Of a stretch of 5,990 nt of DNA, positions 1 through 5,990 are shown one piece after another. Both the position numbers and the translations under genes were made by a program. The stretch comes from Planctomycetota bacterium (GTDB lineage: Bacteria > Planctomycetota > Planctomycetia > Pirellulales > UBA7805): positions 1 through 5,990 of the forward strand of contig JAUWIQ010000137.1 of NCBI GenBank assembly GCA_030605285.1, in the 5' to 3' direction. The notes under the pieces are model-generated. The model was not told where the DNA came from and did no database searches. It worked only from the letters and a program-made list of their open reading frames with translations. Positions within the stretch are counted from its first letter, which is position 1, and each line of letters opens with the position of its first letter.

Positions 1-1071
1 CGTGATCTGCAATTACCCACCGAAATCCTATTGGCTCAACTCACGCAGGATGAGCCTTCCCCATTTGTCTCAGCAAATGTGCGCTCCATTTTCGATGATG
101 ATTTCGGCCTCACCACGCGCTTTCGTGTGATCGAAGCAGGCGGCCTGCGAATCGGTGTCACCCAAGTGCTGGGAGAGGATTTTGGTGGCGACCTGCAAAA
201 CGCAGATTTTCAGTATCAGACACCTGCTGATGCACTCCCAACGGTCGTCAAACAATTGAAAGCGGAAAAATGCGATCTCTTGATCCTGCTTGCAAATGCA
301 TCCCTCGAGGAAGCACGTACGCTGGCGAAGGAATTTTCGGCATTTAATTTTGTTGTCGTAGCGGGCGATAGCGATCCACCGCCGCCGCAACTCGAGGTCG
401 TACGGGGAACACCCACCCGCTTGATCGAACTTGGGCATAAAGGCATGTATCTGGGGGTGTTGGGCATCGACAACAACCCACAGCAACACTTCCTCTATCA
501 GCGTGTTCCACTCGATGGACGATTTCCCAATTCCAAATCGATCGACGCGATGCTGGCTGCCTACCAGGACCAACTCCAGCAACAAGGCCTGGCGGGTTTG
601 GGACTGCGGGCGAATCCTCATCCCTCGGGCCGCCGGTTTGTGGGGAGCCAAACCTGTGCGGAATGCCATACCGACGAGTACGAAATCTGGGAAGAAACGC
701 CCCATGCCCACGCTACGGAAACACTCACACACCTTCCCATCCCACGGCAGTTTGATCCGGAATGTCTCAGTTGCCACGTCACGGGCTGGGAGCCCCAGGA
801 ATACTATCCCTTCACCCACGGCTACGAGAGCCTGACCAAGACTCCGCATCTTGTAGGCAACGGCTGCGAAAATTGTCACGGTGGGGGTGCTGAACATGTG
901 GCCGCTGAAAATGGCGACCTCGATGTGGACGATGCCAAATTGGCTGAGCTACGAACTGGAATGCGGCTCACACTCGAACAAGCCCGCATCAATGTCTGTG
1001 TCCGTTGTCACGATCTGGACAATAGTCCCGACTTTGAATTCGACAAGTACTGGCCGCACGTGGAACACTAG
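1..1071 (+). CDS. Tetrahaem c554-type cytochrome with N-terminal 5'-nucleotidase-like domain (5' partial)
   Basis: The frame is open from base 1, so the true start lies upstream; the TTG at 31 is only an internal Leu codon. The visible part has 356 codons and ends at TAG 1069-1071. Codons about 20-180 resemble the later half of a UshA/5'-nucleotidase-type metallophosphatase fold (PFVSANVRS, then IEAGGLRIGV, then LKAEKCDLLILLA). Codons about 205-356 carry four CXXCH c-haem sites: CAECH (655-669), CLSCH (763-777), CENCH (865-879) and CVRCH (997-1011). Their spacing and surroundings, such as CLSCHVTGW and GNGCENCHGG, fit the cytochrome c554 family, and the YWPHVEH ending looks like the natural C-terminus. 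Haem attachment implies export to the periplasm and a role in electron transfer; the substrate is unknown. Phosphatase-type metal ligands appear replaced in the visible N-terminal part (LLAN where LxH is expected, GDSD where GHxH is expected), so this domain is probably not a normal phosphatase. The coding call is firm; the N-terminal family call is moderate. Confidence 0.93.
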   Translation, partial: RDLQLPTEILLAQLTQDEPSPFVSANVRSIFDDDFGLTTRFRVIEAGGLRIGVTQVLGEDFGGDLQNADFQYQTPADALPTVVKQLKAEKCDLLILLANASLEEARTLAKEFSAFNFVVVAGDSDPPPPQLEVVRGTPTRLIELGHKGMYLGVLGIDNNPQQHFLYQRVPLDGRFPNSKSIDAMLAAYQDQLQQQGLAGLGLRANPHPSGRRFVGSQTCAECHTDEYEIWEETPHAHATETLTHLPIPRQFDPECLSCHVTGWEPQEYYPFTHGYESLTKTPHLVGNGCENCHGGGAEHVAAENGDLDVDDAKLAELRTGMRLTLEQARINVCVRCHDLDNSPDFEFDKYWPHVEH

Positions 1072-1079
1072 AAGCTGGC

Positions 1080-1115
1080 TCCCTGCGGATCTCACGGGCC
1101 GGGATCGCAGCGGGA
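1080..1115 (+). terminator. Imperfect hairpin after the cytochrome gene, possible 3' end or terminator
   Basis: This stem-loop begins 9 bases after the cytochrome stop codon. Bases 1080-1083 (TCCC) pair with 1112-1115 (GGGA), 1084-1087 (TGCG) with 1106-1109 (CGCA), and 1089-1091 (ATC) with 1103-1105 (GAT). That gives 11 pairs with a 2-base bulge (1110-1111), a 1-base bulge (1088) and an 11-base loop. No T-run follows, so it is not a classical intrinsic terminator. It could protect the 3' end of the mRNA or help Rho-dependent ending. The pairing is read directly from the sequence; the role is inferred. Confidence 0.35.
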
Positions 1116-1251
1116 ACAAGTCAAAATTTCCGGAACCAAGATCAGGCGATGGACGTCCTACTGACAGTCTCCGCATCTCCCAGCCGAGACGACTCGGAGC
1201 GGAAGGTGTCTCTCTCCCCGCACCCGGATAGGATAGAATAGTAGGGCTGGC

Positions 1252-1258
1252 AAAGGGA
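1252..1258 (+). promoter_or_regulatory. Probable ribosome binding site for the coiled-coil gene
   Basis: AAAGGGA lies 12 bases before the ATG at 1271. The spacing is a little long but acceptable and favours 1271 as the start. A second in-frame ATG at 1286 has only a weak GAGA (1273-1276) ahead of it; starting there would remove just five residues and leave the first membrane segment intact. Confidence 0.45.
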
Positions 1259-1270
1259 TATTTCTGTGGC

Positions 1271-4200
1271 ATGAGAGATTCCGAGATGCATGACTCGCTT
1301 CGCAATAAAATCGTGGGGGTCCGCAGGCAAGCCCGCTGGACTTTGATTCTTCACGGAGTGGGCTGGGGTCTGGTGGTTGGGATCGGGGCACTGTTAATCA
1401 CCGGACTGCTTGATTTCTATTTGCAGCTGGATGATCGGCTATCGCGAATCACGCTGAGTCTGTCATTTCTGCTGGCAATTCTTCTGATCGCTTTCCGCTT
1501 CTTTCTCGCACCCCTGAGACGCCAGTTCACAGACGTCGATGTTGCCCAACGCATCCAGGACCGTTTTCCCAAGCTCCACAACAAGGTTGCCAGCGCGATT
1601 GAATTTTCAAATCAAAAAGAAGAGGACCTGCTGGCGGGATCCGCCGCGCTGCGAGAGGCCGTGATTGAGGAGGCGACTGAAGATTTGGAGCAGGTTCCCC
1701 TCGGTGAGGTAGTCCGTTACCGTCCAGCGGTTACGGCAGCGGGAGGCGCACTGGCGGGTCTGATCGCTGTGCTGCTGATTGCCTTCTGTCTCCCGACAGG
1801 TTCGGGGATCGCCTTGGCGCGGCTAACCAATCCCTTTGGGAATACGGTCTGGCCACAAATCAATCAACTTGTTTTTCGTAATCCTCCCACCCACATCCCC
1901 TCCGGCGGGCTGTTTGAGGTAGAAGTCGTGGATCAGAAAAATAACCTCCCGGAAAACGTCGTAATCGAATATCGATTTGCCGCGAATCTGGGAATGCAGT
2001 TGCTCCAGGAGCCCATGCGTTCTGTCGATGGCATCCTGGTGGCCCAACGCAAAAACGTACGGCAATCGTTTTCTTTTCGTGCGGTCGGCGGAGATGACGA
2101 AACGCCCTGGCACCCCCTGGAAGTCGTCGAGTCAGCGCGCGCAGATGCCCCCCAAGTTGAGCTGCAACCACCCGCCTACACCCAATGGCCGGCAAGCAAG
2201 GGTTCGGGGTATATCGTGGGACTTGTGGGGAGTACCATCCAATTGACCGCTCACGTCAACAAACCCCTCGAGTCGGCGATGCTCCAAACAGAAACAGGCG
2301 TTTCCAAGCCACTCAACATCGAGGGTCTGCAAATCAGCCTCGCGAACGCCTCCGCCGCTCCCTGGGTCCTGAAAGAATCAGGGGATTACTCCTTCACCTT
2401 GATCGATCAATTTGGGATTGAAGGAGGCCAGCAGGACCACTGGCAAGTACGGGGGCTTACCGACGAGCCTCCGTTTGTGAGCATTGAAACCCCCAGCCCC
2501 CAAATTCAAAGCAGTCCGGATGCCACCGTGCCGGTACGGGTATTGACCAAGGACGGACTCACCATCCGCGATGTCTCGCTTCACTACACTCGCGGTGATG
2601 CGGTAGCGACAGGCGCTCAAGTGATTGCACTTTTTCGCGGTCCCAACCGTGCGCCCCAACTCTCCGCAGAGGGACTGGAGGCGCATCTGGCGCGCGGGGA
2701 TCGTCGCATCGACCAATACGAATGGGAACTCGCGCCGCTGAACCTCCCGCCCGGGACCGAGATTACTTATTGGGCCTCGGCACACGACTACCAGCCTGCT
2801 GAGGGCAAGAGCGCACCGCTCCATCGCATCACGATTGTCACGAAACAGGAACTTGCGGAGCAATTGGCAATCCACCAGAGAGCCCTGCTAGCCGAGTTGT
2901 CACGCGTGGTGGGGCGCGAGAAGGATTCTCACAGCAATACCCGTGGTCTGGAAATTCAGCTGGGTGAAGTAGGACACCTCGATGAGAAGGCATTGCACCA
3001 ACTACGTGGGATTGAGTTGACAGAACGTGAGGTGCGACAGGCACTTGTCGGTAATAACGACAGTATTTTGCAAAAGGCGGACGCACTTCTCGCGGAATTG
3101 AAAAACAACAACATTCGCCGACCCGAGATGGCCCGCCAACTTGGAATGCTCGCAGCCGTACTGCAGGGCGTGGAAACCGATCATCTGGGATCCCTCGAGC
3201 AGGAGTTGACAAAAGCGCGTAAGTTTTTACAGGCCGATTTGCCCCGGGGGGAACAAACTAATTCGAAAAATTCAGGGGAACCGCAACCAGAAACGCACGA
3301 TCCTGCGGAAGCACCTCACCAAACAAAACGAACCACAAGACAACAGAGCAGGACAGGCGATGCGCTGGAAAAAGCCGGGGGACATCAAGAGCAGGTCATT
3401 GCTGCCCTGGAACATTCCCTGAAGGCTCTACGGCAATGGGACCAGTACCGTCGAATGATTCGCGACTTGGCGTCCTTAGAAAACAAGCAACGGAAGATTC
3501 GTGACCAGACCAGGGCAACGGGAGACGCCACGCTGGGTCGCGATTTGAGAAATCTTGAGCCGCAGCAGCGGGCCGATTTGAAAAAGATTGCCGAACGGCA
3601 ACGGGAACTTGCCCGCAATGTGGACCGCATGCTCGAGGAGATGCAGCAGACCGAACAAATACTTGGCCAGACCGATCCGATCGTCGCCGCCTCGATTGCA
3701 AATTCTATCCGGCATGCGCATGAGATGGCAATTGGAAATGAGATGCGGTCCGCCAGCCAGAATGTCGATCACAATCAGATCGGCCAGGCACTCTCACGCC
3801 AACAGGAGGCGGGTAAGCAACTGGCGGAGATGAGCGACATTCTGAAAAATCGTGGCGAACCGGAACTCGCACGACTTGTCGAAAAGTTGCGCGAGGCCGA
3901 ATCTCAACTTAGCGAACTGACCCAGAATCACGAACGGCTTAAAAAGAAACTTCAGCAAGCCGCCAAGCAGAATGATACCAACCTACGCAAGCAAGCACTG
4001 AATCGCTTGGCGCCGAAACGTGAGCAACTCCATTCCCAAATGGGATCGATGGCAAATGCGTTGCAGCGTTTGCGGGCCCAAGAAGCGTCCCAGAGCGTAA
4101 GCAACGCGGCTGAACGTGTTGCGCAATCCGGCCAATCCGCGCAAGCGGGGGATACCGGCTCTGCCCAGCAACAGGCCGAACAGGCTCAATCGAAACTCGA

Positions 4201-4957
4201 GCAGGCGCGCGAGCAGCTCGCCAAAACTCGTCAACAAGCAGAAGCCGAACGGCTTGATGAGCAAATGGCCCAGCTCCCGGATCACATCCGGTCGCTGATT
4301 GATCGGCAGCGCGCGTTGCAGAGGGAAACTGCTGGACTCGATCAGCTGCGCGACAACCAGCAGCGACTAAACCGCAGCCAAAAAGGGCAGGCCATCGAAC
4401 TCGCCCAGCAGCAGTTGCAGTTACGAGACAATACTTCGGCAATCGCCGGGGAACTCACCGCCGCCGAAATATTTCAACGTACCATGGAGAATGTGGCGGA
4501 AAAAATGCAGCAGGCTTTCGAAGACCTTGGCGCGTTTCGCACCAGCGAGCGAACGCAACGCATGCAGCAGGAAGCGATCGGCACGTTGACTCTGATGAAA
4601 CGAGCCCTCGCCAGAGAAAAACAAAGCGCCCCCAAGAAAAACCAAGGGGGCGGCGCAGGGGGAGGGCAGGGGGGCGGAAACCAACCTCAGGGCAAACAGC
4701 GGTCACTTACAGAGCTTAAACTCTTGAAACTGCTTCAAGAGGATTTGAACCAACGGGTCGCCGGCAATCAGGCCGAAATCGACGAGCGCGAGGCCCGTGG
4801 GCATGACATCCGGGGACTACTCGAGGAACGTATCCATCTGGCCGAGGAACAGGGGCGATTGGCAGACGCGACGTTCGATCTGCTGCGTTCCGAGCAACAG
4901 GATATAACTGAGGAGTCCCAGAAGCAGCCAGCGGAAAATCGATCGCGTCAGGAGTAA
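1271..4957 (+). CDS. Large membrane-anchored coiled-coil protein with DUF4175-like N-terminal region
   Basis: This 1228-residue protein is of unknown function. It has three predicted membrane segments at about residues 22-50, 60-80 and 155-180. Arg-rich flanks (RRQAR, PLRRQF, VVRYRP) place the N-terminus and the 81-153 loop in the cytoplasm, and everything after residue 180 outside the membrane. The segment after the third helix (LTNPFGNTVWPQ at 185-196, then an SGGLFEVEV strand) resembles DUF4175/TIGR02302 proteins. Residues about 200-525 look like beta-sandwich domains (PPAYTQWPA at 300-308; DEPPFVSIETP at 398-408). Residues about 525-1228 are mainly helical and rich in Gln, Glu, Arg and Ala, in line with long coiled coils. 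They are broken by a polar linker (about 658-696) and a Gly-rich hinge (1126-1136), after which comes LTELKLLKLLQEDL (1146-1159). The only cysteine is C173, inside the third membrane helix. The length exceeds that of the alphaproteobacterial DUF4175 proteins I recall (roughly 800-900 residues), mostly through the C-terminal helical part. A structural or scaffold role at the inner membrane is inferred. No catalytic motif was seen. It leads the three-gene group. Confidence 0.95.
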   Translation: MRDSEMHDSLRNKIVGVRRQARWTLILHGVGWGLVVGIGALLITGLLDFYLQLDDRLSRITLSLSFLLAILLIAFRFFLAPLRRQFTDVDVAQRIQDRFPKLHNKVASAIEFSNQKEEDLLAGSAALREAVIEEATEDLEQVPLGEVVRYRPAVTAAGGALAGLIAVLLIAFCLPTGSGIALARLTNPFGNTVWPQINQLVFRNPPTHIPSGGLFEVEVVDQKNNLPENVVIEYRFAANLGMQLLQEPMRSVDGILVAQRKNVRQSFSFRAVGGDDETPWHPLEVVESARADAPQVELQPPAYTQWPASKGSGYIVGLVGSTIQLTAHVNKPLESAMLQTETGVSKPLNIEGLQISLANASAAPWVLKESGDYSFTLIDQFGIEGGQQDHWQVRGLTDEPPFVSIETPSPQIQSSPDATVPVRVLTKDGLTIRDVSLHYTRGDAVATGAQVIALFRGPNRAPQLSAEGLEAHLARGDRRIDQYEWELAPLNLPPGTEITYWASAHDYQPAEGKSAPLHRITIVTKQELAEQLAIHQRALLAELSRVVGREKDSHSNTRGLEIQLGEVGHLDEKALHQLRGIELTEREVRQALVGNNDSILQKADALLAELKNNNIRRPEMARQLGMLAAVLQGVETDHLGSLEQELTKARKFLQADLPRGEQTNSKNSGEPQPETHDPAEAPHQTKRTTRQQSRTGDALEKAGGHQEQVIAALEHSLKALRQWDQYRRMIRDLASLENKQRKIRDQTRATGDATLGRDLRNLEPQQRADLKKIAERQRELARNVDRMLEEMQQTEQILGQTDPIVAASIANSIRHAHEMAIGNEMRSASQNVDHNQIGQALSRQQEAGKQLAEMSDILKNRGEPELARLVEKLREAESQLSELTQNHERLKKKLQQAAKQNDTNLRKQALNRLAPKREQLHSQMGSMANALQRLRAQEASQSVSNAAERVAQSGQSAQAGDTGSAQQQAEQAQSKLEQAREQLAKTRQQAEAERLDEQMAQLPDHIRSLIDRQRALQRETAGLDQLRDNQQRLNRSQKGQAIELAQQQLQLRDNTSAIAGELTAAEIFQRTMENVAEKMQQAFEDLGAFRTSERTQRMQQEAIGTLTLMKRALAREKQSAPKKNQGGGAGGGQGGGNQPQGKQRSLTELKLLKLLQEDLNQRVAGNQAEIDEREARGHDIRGLLEERIHLAEEQGRLADATFDLLRSEQQDITEESQKQPAENRSRQE
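4646..4678 (+). repeat. Gly-rich low-complexity hinge inside the coiled-coil gene
   Basis: A G-rich stretch encodes eleven residues (1126-1136) that are all Gly apart from one Ala and one Gln, followed by NQPQGK. It separates the long helical region from the last ~90 residues, which start with the leucine-rich LTELKLLKLL segment. It probably acts as a flexible hinge that lets the C-terminal helical piece fold or bind on its own. It is a coding feature, not a mobile or regulatory repeat. Confidence 0.6.
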
Positions 4958-4971
4958 CCGCCGACGCAGGT

Positions 4972-5001
4972 GGAGGTCCCCTCAGGGAAAATGGTGAAGG
5001 A
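4972..5001 (+). promoter_or_regulatory. Translation start region of the 246-residue protein gene
   Basis: The 47-base gap after the coiled-coil gene has two Shine-Dalgarno-like runs. GAAGGA (4996-5001) ends only 3 bases before the ATG at 5005, shorter than usual. GGAGGT (4972-4977) is the better match but lies 27 bases before that ATG. No other in-frame start nearby gives a complete signal peptide, so 5005 is preferred. The close spacing to the gene upstream and the lack of a terminator support co-transcription. Confidence 0.45.
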
Positions 5002-5004
5002 ATT

Positions 5005-5745
5005 ATGTTGACTCTCTCAAAACGGAAAATTAGGCCGTTCATTTTCATCGGTCTGACGGTCCTGATTCCGTTGGATAAGATCGATTTTCTAGTGTGTGGA
5101 GCAGAAGCATCGGCCCCGGCCACCGATGCGCAGAGGGAAGATGCGCTCCAGGACTTGCTACCCGATTTAGCACCGGCTACCGAGAGCAATCCACTGGAGG
5201 ACCACAAAACGCGATCCGACAAAGGTACTGAAGGCGCCAGCAACCCGGTAACACAAATCGGGGAGAAAATGCGCTGGGCAGAAAAACTTCTCCAAGAAAA
5301 GGCCTCGCAGGGAAATCCGAAAACCGAGCAACTCCAACAGAAAATCGTCCAGGAATTGAATGCACTTCTCAAACAGTTAAACGAACAGTCCCAACAGCAA
5401 TCTGCGTCTGGCAGTCCCAGCAACTCGCAGCAACAACAGCAGAAGAGTAATCGCTCTCTGGTAAAACAACCGGTTGCACAGCAAGGCAAAGCGGCCCAAC
5501 TGCAAGAAGACAAGGGCGAACCATCGCGTGACAGTACGCAACGATTGGGAAAGGCGGCGCCCCGCGTAAATCTTGTGGAATTGGCGGAGGTCCTAAAAGA
5601 GATCTGGGGACATCTGCCTGCAAAAGATCGCGAACGATTACGGCAAGGGTCCGCCGATCAGGTAATGCCCGGCCATGATATCGCGGTAGAAAAATATTTC
5701 CGCCGCCTCGCGGAAGATGCCGAGAAACAGAATCCGACGAAATAA
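5005..5745 (+). CDS. Secreted Gln-rich helical protein with conserved C-terminal WGHLP/YFRRLAE segment
   Basis: This 246-residue protein has no known function. Its N-terminus looks like a Sec signal: basic KRKIR (6-10), a hydrophobic stretch PFIFIGLTVLIPL (11-23) and a likely cleavage site near AEASA (33-37). C31 does not sit in a good lipobox (FLVC), so a lipoprotein is unlikely. After an acidic, probably disordered stretch, residues about 84-130 form an amphipathic helix-rich part (IGEKMRWAEKLL, QQKIVQELNALLKQL). A Gln/Ser-rich linker (about 128-148, with five Gln in a row) and a basic linker follow. The C-terminus (188-236) includes EIWGHLPAKDRER and EKYFRRLAED, a signature I recall from short exported planctomycete proteins in the same kind of locus. 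It lies 47 bases after the coiled-coil gene and overlaps the next gene by one base, so a joint role with both neighbours is likely. A binding or assembly role at the envelope is inferred; no enzyme motif is visible. Confidence 0.9.
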   Translation: MLTLSKRKIRPFIFIGLTVLIPLDKIDFLVCGAEASAPATDAQREDALQDLLPDLAPATESNPLEDHKTRSDKGTEGASNPVTQIGEKMRWAEKLLQEKASQGNPKTEQLQQKIVQELNALLKQLNEQSQQQSASGSPSNSQQQQQKSNRSLVKQPVAQQGKAAQLQEDKGEPSRDSTQRLGKAAPRVNLVELAEVLKEIWGHLPAKDRERLRQGSADQVMPGHDIAVEKYFRRLAEDAEKQNPTK

Positions 5746-5990
5746 TGAACCCCTTCTTGCCGCAAAATCTGTCCCGAAGAGGCTTTTTGGTTCGCTCCTT
5801 GGTCGTGGGTGGCTCCAGCCTTTTTCCAGCAGGCATCTTGTCTGCGGCACCGGACCCGGAAAAGTCGGCGGCAGATCTGATCACGCCTCGCACGGACCAG
5901 GCGATTCGCAGGGGGCTCGATTTTCTCGCCACCCGACAAGAGGAAGATGGTGCGTTCGGGCCCAGTGGCTATCGTCGTAACGTTGCGATC
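5745..5990 (+). CDS. Tat-exported prenyltransferase/squalene-oxidase-repeat-like protein (3' partial)
   Basis: The ATG at 5745 shares its A with the TAA stop of the preceding gene (TAATG), and the frame stays open for 82 codons to the last base of the window. The N-terminus is a twin-arginine signal: LSRRGFLVRSL (9-19), a mildly hydrophobic stretch VVGGSSLFPAGIL (20-32) and a likely cleavage site after SAA (33-35). The mature part begins with ITPRTDQAIRRGLDFLATRQ and EEDGAFG, which matches the first helix and Q..DG.fg turn of the alpha/alpha-toroid repeats found in squalene-hopene cyclases and protein prenyltransferases. In planctomycetes many exported proteins carry this repeat without a proven cyclase activity, and too little is visible here to check for a DxDD-type catalytic motif. 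There is no strong Shine-Dalgarno site before the start, so translation probably depends on coupling to the upstream gene. The gene call is strong; the family call is good but rests on about 35 mature residues. Confidence 0.85.
   Translation, partial: MNPFLPQNLSRRGFLVRSLVVGGSSLFPAGILSAAPDPEKSAADLITPRTDQAIRRGLDFLATRQEEDGAFGPSGYRRNVAI

Larger units (their letters stand above)
1072..1270. other. Intergenic gap between the cytochrome and the coiled-coil gene
   Basis: This is the only sizeable non-coding stretch in the window. Besides the hairpin at 1080-1115, it holds a weaker two-part stem: 1170-1174 (TCCGC) with 1199-1203 (GCGGA), enclosing 1184-1188 (CCGAG) with 1193-1197 (CTCGG) over an ACGA loop. 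At 1227-1241 three near-identical pentamers lie in a row (GATAG, GATAG, AATAG). They contain TAGAAT (1234-1239), which matches a sigma70 -10 box at five of six positions, but no TTGACA-like -35 sits about 17 bases upstream. A promoter for the downstream genes is therefore possible but weakly supported. A 30-codon ATG frame at 1149-1241 lacks a convincing ribosome site and is not called. Confidence 0.4.

Noticed and set aside
31..33. TTG at 31 as the start of the cytochrome
   Set aside because: The frame is open to base 1, no ribosome site precedes it, and starting there would cut into the nucleotidase-like domain and leave no signal peptide for a c-type cytochrome.
70..897. Long minus-strand open frame (275 codons) opposite the cytochrome gene
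   Set aside because: It is antisense to a gene with four haem motifs and clear family signatures; its own translation has no recognisable domain and is rich in residues typical of shadow frames.
1149..1241. 30-codon ATG frame in the intergenic gap
   Set aside because: No convincing ribosome site, Ser/Arg/Pro-rich composition and no recognisable motif; most likely chance.
4973..4983. Small GAGG/CCTC hairpin that would cover the upstream GGAGGT
   Set aside because: Only four pairs and a three-base loop; too weak to claim as a regulatory switch.
4991..5011. Six-residue mini-ORF (MVKELC) whose stop overlaps the start of the 246-residue protein gene
   Set aside because: It could be a coupling leader, but a frame this short is common by chance and the ribosome site for it is not clearly better than that for the main gene.
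5392..5443. CAG/CAA run in the Gln-rich gene considered as a microsatellite or phase-variation tract
   Set aside because: CAG and CAA are mixed with other codons and any change in repeat number would stay in frame; a protein linker explains it better.
4716..5513. Minus-strand open frame (265 codons) across the end of the coiled-coil gene and the start of the Gln-rich gene
   Set aside because: It spans two well-supported + strand genes. Its Cys/Ser/Leu-rich start is the complement of Gln/Glu codon runs, as expected of a shadow.

Overview
The window most likely comes from a planctomycete chromosome, probably near the Pirellula/Rhodopirellula group. Three things suggest this. There is a large exported coiled-coil protein with a DUF4175-like front end. 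There is a Tat-exported protein that begins like the planctomycete 'prenyltransferase/squalene oxidase repeat' family. There is a c554-type multihaem cytochrome fused behind a 5'-nucleotidase-like domain. The assignment rests on remembered family signatures, not on a database search. All genes are on the + strand and protein-coding density is high.

Layout. Positions 1-1071 hold the 3' part of a tetrahaem cytochrome whose start lies upstream of the window. A 199-base gap follows (1072-1270); it has an imperfect hairpin just after the stop codon, a second weak stem-loop and a weak -10-like box. Next come three tightly packed genes that look like one transcription unit: a 1228-residue membrane-anchored coiled-coil protein (1271-4957), a 246-residue secreted Gln-rich protein (5005-5745), and the first 82 codons of a Tat-exported alpha/alpha-toroid protein (5745 to the window end). 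The last two overlap by one base (TAATG). The final gene runs off the edge without a stop.

How the genes may work together. The cytochrome is presumably an exported electron-transfer or redox protein, and the hairpin after it suggests it is a separate unit. The next three products are all predicted to be membrane-anchored or exported. Two of them are dominated by Gln/Glu/Arg-rich helical sequence, and the third begins a helical-repeat toroid. Together they look like part of an envelope-located protein assembly of unknown function. In planctomycetes, genes of this sort are, as far as I recall, often found near MoxR/DUF58/BatA-type genes; none of those is visible here. No RNA genes, CRISPR arrays, insertion sequences or phage genes were seen.
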